The notes under the pieces were generated by a model that worked only from the letters and a program-made list of their open reading frames with translations, had not been told where the DNA came from and searched no databases. This document shows positions 36,834 to 45,581 of a stretch of 64,000 nt of DNA, one piece after another. The position numbers were made by a program, and so were the translations under genes. How positions within the stretch are numbered: the stretch's first letter is position 1; each line of letters begins with the position of its first letter. Source of the DNA: Curtobacterium pusillum (GTDB lineage: Bacteria; Actinomycetota; Actinomycetes; Actinomycetales; Microbacteriaceae); assembly GCF_013359865.1 (NCBI RefSeq), contig NZ_JABMCE010000084.1:124001-188000 (forward strand). The letters run 5' to 3'.

Positions 36834-37607
36834 ATGCACCTCGACCTGACCGACCGCGTGGTCGTCGTGACCGGAGCCGCACGCGGCATCGGCAGGACGA
36901 TCGCGGCACGATTCCTCGCCGAGGGGTGCAGGGTCGTCGCGCTCGACCTCGCGTTCGACACCGCGGACCCGACCGCGGGCGACGGTTCAGCCATCGTCGA
37001 ACAGGTCGTCTGCGACGTCGCCGACCCGGCGTCCGTCCGCGCCGCCGTGGACACCGTGGTCGAGCGCCACGGCACGATCGACGTCCTCGTGAACAACGCC
37101 GGCATCAACGTCGAGGGGACGGTCGCCGACCTGCGGTGGGACGCCTGGCGCCGCTGCATGGACGTCAACCTCGGCGGGACGTTCCTCATGAGCCAGGCGG
37201 TCGCGCCGGTGATGCAGGCCGCGGGCCGGGGCCGGATCATCAACGCGGCCTCGTTCGCGGCGATCGTGCCGAGCGTCGGCAGCGCTGCCTACGCGGCGTC
37301 GAAGTCCGCCGTCGTGGCCTTCACCCGGGTGCTCGCCTCGGAGCTCGGACCGTGGGACATCACCGTGAACGCGTACGCGCCGGGGATGGTGCCGACGGCG
37401 ATGAACGGCTTCGCGACCATGCCGACCGAGGCGCAGGACCGGCTGCTCGACACGCTGTCACTCCGGCGGTGGGAGACGCCCGACGACGTGGCGGACCTGC
37501 TCGTCTTCGTGGCGAGTGACGCTGCCGGGTACATCACCGGGACGCTGCTCGACGTTTCGGGCGGCAAGCTGGCGACCCAGATCCCGGCGCGCGCGCACGG
37601 ACGCTGA
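36834..37607 (+). CDS. Short-chain dehydrogenase/reductase, sugar-dehydrogenase-like
   Basis: 257 residues: TGAARGIGRTIA, NNAGIN, catalytic YAASK (with SFAAIVPSVGSAAYAASK landmarks) and the terminal GTLLDVSGGKL. Resembles gluconate or sugar dehydrogenases. ATG 36834 has GGGAG five bases upstream and is favoured over the ATG at 36819. Divergent from the SDR-FadR-lactonase operon. The gene ends at a degenerate palindromic repeat. Confidence 0.87.
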   Translation: MHLDLTDRVVVVTGAARGIGRTIAARFLAEGCRVVALDLAFDTADPTAGDGSAIVEQVVCDVADPASVRAAVDTVVERHGTIDVLVNNAGINVEGTVADLRWDAWRRCMDVNLGGTFLMSQAVAPVMQAAGRGRIINAASFAAIVPSVGSAAYAASKSAVVAFTRVLASELGPWDITVNAYAPGMVPTAMNGFATMPTEAQDRLLDTLSLRRWETPDDVADLLVFVASDAAGYITGTLLDVSGGKLATQIPARAHGR

Positions 37608-37608
37608 C

Positions 37609-37667
37609 GCGACCGTCTGCAGGACGCGCGCCGGCAGGCGGGGACGACCCGCGCCTCCAGGCCTGCA
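37609..37667. repeat. Degenerate palindromic repeat between convergent genes
   Basis: The right part GCGCCTCCAGGCCTGCA (37651-37667) is intact. The left part has GCGACCGTCTGCAGG and CGCGCG but has lost the CCTGGAGG core. It lies between the convergent SDR and MarR genes, where it may end both transcripts. Confidence 0.6.
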
Positions 37668-37673
37668 CCGCGT

Positions 37674-38090
37674 TCAGCGCAGCATGCGCTCGAGCAGCAC
37701 GCGCAGCTCCTGCCGGTCCCCCTCGGACAGGCGGGTCGTCAACGGGAGCATCGCGTCGCGCATCGCGCGCTCGAGGGACCGCGCCAGCTCGAGCCCGGCG
37801 TCGGTGATCACGACGTCGACCGCGCGCGCGTCCTCGGCGTTCGGTTCCCGGGCCAGCAGCCCCTTGGCGGACGCGCGCGCCACGAGGCCGGTCATCGTCG
37901 ACCGTTCGAGCCCGAGCCAGTCCGCCAGGTCGCCGATCCGCAACCGGCGGTCACGCAGGATCGCGAGCACCCGCAGCTGCGTCAGGGACAGCCCGGCATC
38001 GGCTGCGATGCCGGTCAACGCGCCCATCGTCCGGAACGCGGTCTCGCCGAGGGAGTCGAGGAGTCGCTCGTCCTCGGTCATCTGCTCCAT
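37674..38090 (-). CDS. MarR-family transcriptional regulator
   Basis: 138 residues with a MarR winged helix (LSLTQLRVLAIL, DLADWLGLERSTMTGLVARASAKGLL as landmarks, wing DARAVDVVITDAG). Divergent from the oxidoreductase gene at 38164; the 34-bp inverted repeat between them is its obvious operator. MarR proteins of this kind respond to phenolic or oxidative compounds; the inducer is unknown. Confidence 0.88.
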   Translation of the reverse strand: MEQMTEDERLLDSLGETAFRTMGALTGIAADAGLSLTQLRVLAILRDRRLRIGDLADWLGLERSTMTGLVARASAKGLLAREPNAEDARAVDVVITDAGLELARSLERAMRDAMLPLTTRLSEGDRQELRVLLERMLR

Positions 38091-38104
38091 GCGTCCGATC
38101 CTAG

Positions 38105-38133
38105 TTGACTCGTTTCGTGTTGCGAACTATTTT
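38105..38133 (+). promoter_or_regulatory. Promoter of the oxidoreductase gene
   Basis: TTGACT (38105-38110), 17-base spacer, TATTTT (38128-38133). The -10 element occupies the loop of the MarR operator. Confidence 0.7.
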
Positions 38134-38147
38134 GTTCGCAACACGAA
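38114..38147. promoter_or_regulatory. MarR operator (long inverted repeat)
   Basis: TTCGTGTTGCGAAC (38114-38127) and its exact reverse complement (38134-38147) flank the six-base -10 element. Binding would cover the spacer, the -10 and the start site of the 38164 gene and the start region of the MarR gene. Confidence 0.85.
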
Positions 38148-38163
38148 GCACTTGGAGGACATC

Positions 38164-39108
38164 ATGCACGCAGCGGTCGTCACCGCCCTCGGCCACGCTC
38201 CGGTCTGGCAGGAGTTCGAGGAGCCCGTCCCGGCTGACGGCGAGGTCGTCGTCGAGGTCGTCGCCGCCGGACTCCACCCGCGCGTCCGGGCACAGGCCGA
38301 CGGATCGCACTACACGAGCGAAGGAGCGCTCCCTCTGATCCCCGGCGTCGACGGCGTGGGACGGTTCCCCGACGGGACGCTCCGCTACTTCGCCGTCACG
38401 AGCGACACCCGCGGCACGATGGCCGAGCGCGTCGCCGCCGATCCGCGCGCGAGCGTCGTCCTGCCCGAGGACGCCGACCCGGTGGCGGTGGCCGCAGGCG
38501 CCAACCCGGTCATGTCGTCCTGGGTCGCGCTCCGCCGACGGATCGCGTTCGAACCCGGCAGCCGGGTGCTCGTCCTCGGTGCGACGGGCGCCTCCGGCCG
38601 CGCCGCGGTGCAGGTCGCGAAACACCTCGGCGCCGCGCACGTCGTCGCGAGCGGTCGCGACGCCGTGCGGCTGGCGGCCCTGCCCGACCTCGGCGCGGAC
38701 CAGGTCGTGTCGCTCGACGACGTCGAGGCGGTCGGCACCGCGGCCGCGGACGTCGACGTCGTCATCGACTACGTCTGGGGCGAGCCGGCCGCGGACGTCA
38801 TGCGTGCGCTGGTCACGGCCCGATCCGACCGCGGTCGCCGGCTCGACTGGATCGCGATCGGCTCGACCGCCGGCCAGGAGGCGCGGATCCCCTCCGCGGC
38901 GCTGCGTGCGTCCGGCCTCACCATCGTCGGCAGCGGCCAGGGCTCGGTCGGTCGGGCCGCGTTCGTAGCGGAGCTGCCGGGCATCGTCGACGCGATCGCG
39001 GACGGCTCGATCCGCGTCGACGCGACCGGTGTGCGGATGGCGGCGGTCGACGCGGCATGGGCCGGACAGGTCGGCACACCCGCGGGCAGAGTGGTGCTGG
39101 AAGTCTGA
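38164..39108 (+). CDS. Zinc-independent MDR-family oxidoreductase
   Basis: 314 residues of the quinone-oxidoreductase-like medium-chain dehydrogenase superfamily: N-terminal GroES-like part, then NADPH loop VLGATGASGRAAVQVA. Zinc-ligand Cys/His clusters are absent. GGAGG precedes the ATG by six bases. Presumably reduces an electrophilic or quinone-like compound sensed by the divergent MarR regulator. Confidence 0.85.
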   Translation: MHAAVVTALGHAPVWQEFEEPVPADGEVVVEVVAAGLHPRVRAQADGSHYTSEGALPLIPGVDGVGRFPDGTLRYFAVTSDTRGTMAERVAADPRASVVLPEDADPVAVAAGANPVMSSWVALRRRIAFEPGSRVLVLGATGASGRAAVQVAKHLGAAHVVASGRDAVRLAALPDLGADQVVSLDDVEAVGTAAADVDVVIDYVWGEPAADVMRALVTARSDRGRRLDWIAIGSTAGQEARIPSAALRASGLTIVGSGQGSVGRAAFVAELPGIVDAIADGSIRVDATGVRMAAVDAAWAGQVGTPAGRVVLEV

Positions 39109-39217
39109 TCCTCGATCCGCCTCCCTGTCCGTCCACTCAGGGTCTCCACATCCCGCTCTCCGTAGGCTGTGAGGACCCAGTGAGCCGGACTGCAGCCCGA
39201 CCCCGAGGAGGTGCCCG

Positions 39218-42103
39218 ATGGTCACCGTCCTCGTCGCGTTCGCGGTCGTCGCCCTGATCGTCCCCGCCCTGATCCCCGTCCTCGGCCGCCGCGTCTTCTA
39301 CGCGGCGGCCCTCGCACCAGCAGCAGCCGCCGTCCTGACCATCGCGCAGACCGGGACGGCGTTGCACGGCGGGGTCACGGAGCGGTTCGGGTGGGTGCCC
39401 CAGCTCGACCTCGCGATCGCCCTGCGGATGGACGCCCTGTCGTGGGTCCTCGGGCTCGTGGTGTCCGTGGTCGGCGCACTCGTGCTCGTCTACTGCGCGT
39501 CGTACTTCGACCACGACGAGCCCGGACTCGGTCGGTTCGCCGGCGTCCTCACCGCCTTCGCCGGGTCGATGTACGGGCTCGTGGTCGCCGACGACGTCAT
39601 CGTGCTGTTCGTCCTCTGGGAAGCGACGACGGTCTTCTCCTACCTCCTCATCGGCCACGACGCGGCGAAGCGTGCCAGCCGCGCCGCCGCGATGCAGGCG
39701 CTCGTCGTCACCACGGCCGGCGGACTGGCGATGCTCGCGGGACTCGTCGTGCTCTCGGTCACGGCCGGGACGACGTCGCTCTCGGGCATCGTCGCCGACC
39801 CGCCCTCGGGCACGATCGTCTCGGTCGCCGTGGTGCTGGTCCTGCTCGGCGCGCTGACGAAGTCCGCGATCGTCCCGTTCCACTTCTGGCTCCCCGCCGC
39901 GATGGCCGCGCCGACGCCGGTGAGCGCCTACCTGCACGCCGCTGCGATGGTGAAGGCCGGCATCTACCTCGTCGCTCGACTCGCCCCCGCGTTCGCGCTG
40001 CTCGAGGGGTGGCGCGAGACGATCACCGTGCTCGGCGTCGTCGGCATGCTCATCGGCGGGTACCGCGCGCTCCGGCAGACGGACATCAAGCTCCTGCTCG
40101 CCTACGGCACCGTCGCGCAGCTCGGGTTCCTCGTGCTCGCCGCCGGGTGGGGAGCGCCCGAGGTCGCCCTCGGCGGGGTGGCTCTGCTCGTGGCGCACGC
40201 GGCGTTCAAGTCGACCCTGTTCCTCGTCGTCGGTGCGATCGACCACGTCACCGGGACCCGCGACCTCGCACGGTTGAGCGGGCTCGGACGCCGGATGCCG
40301 TGGCTCGCCGCGGTCGCCGCCCTCGCGCTGCTGTCCATGGCCGGCATCCCGCCGACGATCGGCTTCGTCGCGAAAGAGGCAGTGCTCACCGGGTTCATCG
40401 ACGCGCTGCACGGCCCCGACGCCGGCTGGGCCTGGTCCGCACTCGTGGGCGTGACGGTCGGCTCCGTGCTGACGGTGGCGTACTCGCTCCGCTTCCTGTG
40501 GGGTGCGTTCGCCCGGAAGCCGGGGGTAGCCGACACCGAGCCGCACGGTCTGCACGGCCTCGGCACCGTCCCGTCCGTCCTCGCGCTGACCGGACTCGCC
40601 CTCGGGATCGGGACACCGCTCGTCGCGCACGGCCTCGAACCCGCGGCGAGCGCCGCCGCCCTCGCCGAAACGGTCCCGCACCTCGCGCTCTGGCACGGGC
40701 TCGAGCCGGCGCTCGGCCTCTCCGCCGTGACGCTCGCCGGCGGTCTCGCGCTGTTCGCCGTGCGCCGCCCGGTCGAGGCGCTGCAGCACCGGCTCGCGGG
40801 GTTCCCGAGCGCGTCGAGCATCTACCGGCACGTGATGCGCGGACTCGACCGGATCGCGACCGGCCTGACCGCCGGGGTGCAGCGCGGTTCGCTCCCCTAC
40901 TACCTGACGGTGATCCTGTCGGTGTTCGTCGCCGGAGCGATCGTGAACCTGATCATCGGCGGGCCGTGGGCGTTCCACGTCCGCCTCGCCGACTCGTGGG
41001 GGCAGATCCCCGTCGTCATCGTGATGTCGGTCGCCGCGATCGCCGTCCTCACCGCGAAGACCCGGTTCGCGGCCGCGGTCCTGGTCGGGGTGACCGGGTA
41101 CGGCATGTCGGTCCTGTTCGTCCTGCACGGGGCGGTCGACCTCGCGCTGACCCAGCTCGTGGTCGAGACCGTGACGCTCATCGCGTTCGTGCTCGTCCTG
41201 CGCCGGCTCCCCCCGCGGATCGCCACGGCGAACCCGTCGCGGTTCCGGGTCGTCCGGGCGCTGTTCGCCGGGCTGGCCGGGCTGACGCTCGCGGTCGTCG
41301 TGGTGGTCGCCGCATCGGCCCGTACCGCCGAGCCGCTCTGGCCGGACCTGCCGGCGCTGACGAGCTCGTTCGGTCACGGCCTCAACGTGGTCAACGTGGC
41401 GCTGGTGGACCTGCGCGGCTGGGACACGCTCGGCGAGCTGACGGTCGTGGTGGCTGCCGCGACGGGTGTCGCGAGCCTGATCTTCGTGCACTCGCGAGAG
41501 GACACGCTCCCCCGCCTCCGCGACCTCCCGTCCACGGTGACGAGCGACAAGCACCGCCCGGATGGAGAGCCGCGCGCCTGGCTGCCGACGAGCGCCGCGA
41601 TCCCGACCGGGCGGTCCGCGCTCCTCGACGTGGTCGTGCGACTGCTGTTCCACGGGCTCGTCGTCCTGTCGGTGTACCTGCTGTTCGCCGGGCACAACGC
41701 GGCCGGCGGCGGCTTCGCGGGCGGGCTCGTCGCGGGCATCGCCCTCGCGGCCCGGTACCTCGCCGGCGGTCCGGCCGAGCTCGGCGCCGCGGCCCCGGTC
41801 CGCGCGGGCCGCCTGCTCGGGCTCGGTGTGGCGACGGCTGCGATCACCGCGCTCGTGCCGATGTTCTTCGGGAAGGACGCCCTGTACTCCGAGTTCTTCG
41901 AGGCGACCGTCCCGGTGCTCGGCCACGTGGAGTTCGTCACCGCGACGTTCTTCGACATCGGTGTGTACCTCGTGGTCGTCGGCCTCGTGCTCGACGTCCT
42001 CCGCAGCCTCGGGGCCGAGGTCGACCGGCAGCGCCTCGAGGACGCCACCACCCCGAGCCGCGACACGTTCGAGTCCGCCACCCCCGAAGGGAGCGCCACG
42101 TGA
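39218..42103 (+). CDS. mrpA: Na+/H+ antiporter subunit A, fused A+B (MrpA/MnhA)
   Basis: 961 residues. The first two thirds form the NuoL-like antiporter core of about 14 spans (FVLWEATTVFSYLLIG, ALTKSAIVPFHFWLPAAM, LLLAYGTVAQLGF). The C-terminal region after residue 790 is the MrpB-like domain (LLFHGLVVLSVYLLFAGHN, then FFDIGVYLVVVG), as usual for fused actinobacterial subunit A. The Mrp complex exchanges cytoplasmic Na+ for external protons, giving alkali and salt tolerance. First of six genes joined by 4-base overlaps; ends GTGA into mrpC. Confidence 0.93.
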   Translation: MVTVLVAFAVVALIVPALIPVLGRRVFYAAALAPAAAAVLTIAQTGTALHGGVTERFGWVPQLDLAIALRMDALSWVLGLVVSVVGALVLVYCASYFDHDEPGLGRFAGVLTAFAGSMYGLVVADDVIVLFVLWEATTVFSYLLIGHDAAKRASRAAAMQALVVTTAGGLAMLAGLVVLSVTAGTTSLSGIVADPPSGTIVSVAVVLVLLGALTKSAIVPFHFWLPAAMAAPTPVSAYLHAAAMVKAGIYLVARLAPAFALLEGWRETITVLGVVGMLIGGYRALRQTDIKLLLAYGTVAQLGFLVLAAGWGAPEVALGGVALLVAHAAFKSTLFLVVGAIDHVTGTRDLARLSGLGRRMPWLAAVAALALLSMAGIPPTIGFVAKEAVLTGFIDALHGPDAGWAWSALVGVTVGSVLTVAYSLRFLWGAFARKPGVADTEPHGLHGLGTVPSVLALTGLALGIGTPLVAHGLEPAASAAALAETVPHLALWHGLEPALGLSAVTLAGGLALFAVRRPVEALQHRLAGFPSASSIYRHVMRGLDRIATGLTAGVQRGSLPYYLTVILSVFVAGAIVNLIIGGPWAFHVRLADSWGQIPVVIVMSVAAIAVLTAKTRFAAAVLVGVTGYGMSVLFVLHGAVDLALTQLVVETVTLIAFVLVLRRLPPRIATANPSRFRVVRALFAGLAGLTLAVVVVVAASARTAEPLWPDLPALTSSFGHGLNVVNVALVDLRGWDTLGELTVVVAAATGVASLIFVHSREDTLPRLRDLPSTVTSDKHRPDGEPRAWLPTSAAIPTGRSALLDVVVRLLFHGLVVLSVYLLFAGHNAAGGGFAGGLVAGIALAARYLAGGPAELGAAAPVRAGRLLGLGVATAAITALVPMFFGKDALYSEFFEATVPVLGHVEFVTATFFDIGVYLVVVGLVLDVLRSLGAEVDRQRLEDATTPSRDTFESATPEGSAT

Positions 42104-42555
42104 CCGTCACCCTGGTCCTCGTCATCGCCATGGCGGTGCTGTTCTCCTGCGGGGTGTACCTGCTGCTCGAACGCTCGCTGACGCGGATGCTGCTCGGCTT
42201 CCTGCTGCTCGGCAACGCGCTGAACCTGCTGCTGCTCGTGATGTCGGGCGCGGCCGGTGCCCCGCCGATCGGCACGTCCTCCGAGGGCATCACGGACCCG
42301 CTCCCCCAGGCATTCGCCCTCACCGCCATCGTCATCACCTTCGCGGTCAGCGCGTTCCTGCTGGCGCTCATCCACCGATCCTGGAAGCTGTCCCGCGCCG
42401 ACGAGGTCGAGGTCGACGAGGCCGACGTCGCGATCGGCCGGGACCGGGACGACGAGGACGACGAGCCGGAGGCCGACTTCGACCCGAAGTCCCCCGAGGA
42501 CGCCGACGACCCGCACGACCGCATCACCGACAGCGCTCCGGAGGCGACCCGATGA
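42100..42555 (+). CDS. mrpC: Na+/H+ antiporter subunit C (MrpC/MnhC)
   Basis: 151 residues from GTG, with three membrane spans like NuoK (AMAVLFSCGVYLLLER, LGFLLLGNALNLLLL, ALTAIVITFAVSAFLLAL). The last 40 residues are an acidic hydrophilic tail (D/E-rich), longer than the bare core. Overlaps mrpA (GTGA) and mrpD (ATGA). Confidence 0.93.
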   Translation: MTVTLVLVIAMAVLFSCGVYLLLERSLTRMLLGFLLLGNALNLLLLVMSGAAGAPPIGTSSEGITDPLPQAFALTAIVITFAVSAFLLALIHRSWKLSRADEVEVDEADVAIGRDRDDEDDEPEADFDPKSPEDADDPHDRITDSAPEATR

Positions 42556-44240
42556 CCTGGCTCGTCCCGCTGCTCGTCCTCGTCCCGCTGCTCGGTGCCG
42601 CGGGCGCCCTCGACCTCCTCCGCCACCAGAAGCTGCAGCAGGCGATCACCGTCGCGGCGCTCGTGGTCGCCCTGGCCGTCGCCGCGACGCTCCTGGTGCT
42701 CGTGGACCGGCACGGCACGATCGTCGTGCAGGTCGGCGGATGGGAGGCCCCGTACGGGATCTCGCTCGTGGTCGACCGCCTGAGCGCGCTGCTCCTCACC
42801 GTGAGCGCGAGCGTGCTGCTCATCGTCCTGCTGTTCTCGATCGGGCAGGGACTCGCCGCGGACGACGGCGAAGCGCCGGTGACGATCTTCTACCCGACCT
42901 ACCTCGTGCTGGCAGCGGGTGTGCTCGACTCGTTCATCGCCGGCGACCTGTTCAACCTCTACGTGGCGTTCGAGATGCTGCTCGTCGCGAGCTACGTGCT
43001 CATCACCCTCGGCGGCAGCGAACAGCGCGTCCGGGCGGGCACGACGTACATCGTGACGAGCCTCATCGCGTCGGCGATCTTCCTCGCGGCGATCGGCCTC
43101 GTCTACGGCGCGACCGGCACGGTCAACATCGCGCAGATCAGCGAGCGGGTCGCCGGTCTCCCGGAGCACGTCCAGCTGCTGCTCCACACGATGCTGCTCA
43201 TCGGGTTCGGCATCAAGGCGGCGGTCTTCCCCCTGGCGTTCTGGCTGCCGGACTCGTACCCGACCGCTCCGGCTCCGGTGACGGCGGTCTTCGCGGGCCT
43301 GCTGACGAAGGTCGGCATCTACGCGATCATCCGGCTCGAGACGATCATCTTCCCGAGACCGCAGCTCAACACTGTGCTGTTGATCGTGGCGGTGCTGACG
43401 ATGGTCGTCGGCGTGCTCGGGGCGGTGTCGCAGACGGACGTGAAACGACTGCTGTCCTTCACCCTCATCAGCCACATCGGCTTCATGGTGATGGGCGTCG
43501 GCCTGGGGTCGGTCGTGGGCACGGCCGCGGCGGTCTTCTACACCGTGCACCACATCGTCGTGCAGACCACCCTGTTCCTCGTCTCGGGACTGATGGAACG
43601 GGTCGGCGGGACGACCTCCACCAGGTCGCTCGGCGGGTTGCTCACGGCCGCACCGCTCCTGGCGGCCCTCTACCTCGTCCCGGCCTTCAACCTCGGCGGC
43701 ATCCCGCCGTTCTCCGGCTTCATCGGGAAGCTCGGCCTGTTCCGCGCCGCTGCGATCGACGGCTCGCCCCTCGCGTACGTGACGATCGGCGCCGGGGTCG
43801 TGACGAGCCTCCTGACCCTCTACGCCCTGATGCGCGTCTGGGACGCCGCGTTCTGGCGGCCGAAGCCGGCCGCCGAGGCGGCGGCACCGCACGCCTCCGT
43901 GGCCGAACCGCACGCGCACCTGCGGTCCCCGGAACCCGCGCCGCTCACCGTGTCGGAGGAGACCGGCGAGGCGTTCCACCCGGATGGCTCGGTGACGGTC
44001 ACCGACGCACCCCACGCGACTCGCGCCTCCCGTCCGACGGCCGCGCAGGAGGGCGTCGGCGAGGCTCCCGCGAAGGTGCGCCTGCCGCGCATGCTCGTCG
44101 GCGTGACGACCGTCGCGGTCCTCGGGTCGGTCGCTCTCACGGTCGTAGCCGGACCGCTCTACGGCTACGCGACCCGCGCGGCGGAGTCCCTCGAGTCCCC
44201 CGACCGCTACGTGCAGGCCGTGCTCGGAGGCTCGCGATGA
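42552..44240 (+). CDS. mrpD: Na+/H+ antiporter subunit D (MrpD/MnhD)
   Basis: 562 residues, NuoM/N-like, about 14 spans; key charged helices FEMLLVASYVL, IKAAVFPLAFWLPDSYPTAP and QTDVKRLLSFTLISHIGF are present. The core is followed, near 437-515, by a poorly conserved Ala/Pro/His-rich hydrophilic insertion before the last span. The DNA of that insertion (44021-44037) contains a half-unit of the dispersed repeat, TCGCGCCTCCCGTCCGA. Confidence 0.93.
   Translation: MTWLVPLLVLVPLLGAAGALDLLRHQKLQQAITVAALVVALAVAATLLVLVDRHGTIVVQVGGWEAPYGISLVVDRLSALLLTVSASVLLIVLLFSIGQGLAADDGEAPVTIFYPTYLVLAAGVLDSFIAGDLFNLYVAFEMLLVASYVLITLGGSEQRVRAGTTYIVTSLIASAIFLAAIGLVYGATGTVNIAQISERVAGLPEHVQLLLHTMLLIGFGIKAAVFPLAFWLPDSYPTAPAPVTAVFAGLLTKVGIYAIIRLETIIFPRPQLNTVLLIVAVLTMVVGVLGAVSQTDVKRLLSFTLISHIGFMVMGVGLGSVVGTAAAVFYTVHHIVVQTTLFLVSGLMERVGGTTSTRSLGGLLTAAPLLAALYLVPAFNLGGIPPFSGFIGKLGLFRAAAIDGSPLAYVTIGAGVVTSLLTLYALMRVWDAAFWRPKPAAEAAAPHASVAEPHAHLRSPEPAPLTVSEETGEAFHPDGSVTVTDAPHATRASRPTAAQEGVGEAPAKVRLPRMLVGVTTVAVLGSVALTVVAGPLYGYATRAAESLESPDRYVQAVLGGSR
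44021..44037 (+). repeat. Half-unit of dispersed repeat within mrpD
   Basis: TCGCGCCTCCCGTCCGA, identical over 17 bases to 54853-54869 in the ABC ATPase linker and close to the arms at 33281 and 52292. It encodes residues in a variable linker. Confidence 0.5.
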
Positions 44241-44824
44241 GCGCCGACAGCACCCGACGCATCGCGAACGCGCGACGGATCGCCGTCGCCTGGCGGTACG
44301 ACGTGCCACTCGTCGCCGGACTGACCGTGCTCTGGGCACTGCTCTGGGGATCGTGGACGCCGCTCACCCTGCTGTGCGGCATCGTCGTCGCGCTCCTCGT
44401 CACGCAGGCGCTCCCGCTCCCACCGGTACCGCTCTCGGCACGGTTCTCGGTCCCGCACGCCCTCTGGTTCCTCGTGGTGTGGTCCGGCCTCGTGGTCCTG
44501 GCGTCCTTCCGGGTCGCCTGGGTCGCCCTGCGCCCGCGCGGGGTCCGCCGAAGCTCGATCGTGCTCGTCCAGCTGCACACCACGTCCGAGATGACGTTCA
44601 CGCTGGCCACGCTCGCGATCTCGCTCGTGCCCGGGGCGTACGTCGCCGACGTCGACCTCCGCCGACGCCGCGTGCTCCTGCACGTGCTCGACACCGAACG
44701 GGTCGAGCAGGTCGACGCCGCGCGACGCGAGGCCCTCGGCATCGAGACGATGGTCATCCGGGCGCTCGGGTCGAAGCAGGACGTCTCCGAACTGTCCGAC
44801 CCCCTGCCGGAGGTCACACGATGA
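44237..44824 (+). CDS. mrpE: Na+/H+ antiporter subunit E (MrpE/MnhE)
   Basis: 195 residues with two to three membrane spans in the first 110 residues (LTVLWALLWGSWTPL, LWFLVVWSGLVVLASF) and the conserved cytoplasmic MrpE region (TFTLATLAISLVPGAYVAD, then LHVLD). ATGA overlaps at both ends. Confidence 0.92.
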   Translation: MSADSTRRIANARRIAVAWRYDVPLVAGLTVLWALLWGSWTPLTLLCGIVVALLVTQALPLPPVPLSARFSVPHALWFLVVWSGLVVLASFRVAWVALRPRGVRRSSIVLVQLHTTSEMTFTLATLAISLVPGAYVADVDLRRRRVLLHVLDTERVEQVDAARREALGIETMVIRALGSKQDVSELSDPLPEVTR

Positions 44825-45162
44825 GCACCGCGGTCGTGGTCATGGCGATCGGGATCGCCCTCGTCCTCGCGCTCCTCGGCGCGACGCTCGCCCTCGCGGT
44901 CTTCCGGATCGTGCGCGGGCCGACGATCCTCGACCGGATGATCGGCTCCGACATGGTGCTGACGACCGCGCTCGTGGTGATCGGCGCCGCGATGGTGATC
45001 CGGCAGGACCTGACCGGGGTGCCCGTCCTCGTGGTGATCGCCGCGACGAGCGTGTTCGCCACCGTCGCGGTCGCCCGGGCCGTCACCTCGTCGTCCGAGC
45101 CGTCCGACGAAGGGCGCGCCGCGACCACGCCGGAGCACGCCACGGAGGAGGAGCGCTCGTGA
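44821..45162 (+). CDS. mrpF: Na+/H+ antiporter subunit F (MrpF/MnhF)
   Basis: 113 residues: three spans with the family motif FRIVRGPTILDRMIGSDM, followed by a short hydrophilic tail. ATGA overlap with mrpE, GTGA overlap into mrpG. Confidence 0.92.
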   Translation: MSTAVVVMAIGIALVLALLGATLALAVFRIVRGPTILDRMIGSDMVLTTALVVIGAAMVIRQDLTGVPVLVVIAATSVFATVAVARAVTSSSEPSDEGRAATTPEHATEEERS

Positions 45163-45512
45163 TCGACATCATCCAGGGGTTCATCGACGGTGCCGGGGTC
45201 CGCGCGTGGGTCGCCCTCGGGCTCCTGCTCGTCGGGTCGGTGCTGTCGCTCGGCGCGGGGGTGGGGATCGTCCGCTTCCCCGATCCGCTCGTCCGCCTGC
45301 ACGCCATGTCGAAGCCGCAGGTGCTCGGGTTGGCGTTCGCCCTCGCGGCGATCGTCGTCGCGGTGTGGACGTGGACGGCGCTGTGGGTCGTCCTGCCGAT
45401 CATGGTGTTCCAGCTGTTCCTCGTGCCGGTGTCCGCACACATGATCGCCCGCGCGGGGCTGCGCTCGAACGACTACCGCCACGAGGACCTGCTCGTCGAC
45501 GACACCGAGTAG
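45159..45512 (+). CDS. mrpG: Na+/H+ antiporter subunit G (MrpG/MnhG)
   Basis: 117 residues from GTG, three spans with the hallmark GIVRFPDPLVRLHAMSKPQ. It is the last gene of the antiporter operon. Immediately after it base composition changes to AT-rich at 45513-45581, before the lower-GC ATPase gene. Confidence 0.92.
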   Translation: MIDIIQGFIDGAGVRAWVALGLLLVGSVLSLGAGVGIVRFPDPLVRLHAMSKPQVLGLAFALAAIVVAVWTWTALWVVLPIMVFQLFLVPVSAHMIARAGLRSNDYRHEDLLVDDTE

Positions 45513-45517
45513 GCGGT

Positions 45518-45564
45518 TTACATTTCTTATCCAACTTTATGTTTGTGAGATAAAGCGCTCACAA
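45518..45564 (+). promoter_or_regulatory. AT-rich promoter region of the AAA ATPase gene with inverted repeat
   Basis: TTTACA (45518-45523) is a possible -35 and TATGTT nearby a possible -10, though spacing is short. TTGTGAG (45543-45549) and CTCACAA (45558-45564) form a perfect 7-bp inverted repeat. The patch is much more AT-rich than surrounding DNA. Confidence 0.4.
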
Positions 45565-45581
45565 CTCGGTAAAGTGCCGTC

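Noticed and set aside
39137-41926. A 929-codon minus-strand frame across mrpA
   Set aside because: Composition is dominated by Arg, Gly, Asp and His with no hydrophobic core; it is the mirror of the mrpA coding sequence.
39211-42099. Long plus-strand frame overlapping mrpA in another phase
   Set aside because: Only its last part (from 42100) is the real mrpC gene; the remainder is an Arg/Pro-rich shifted reading of mrpA.
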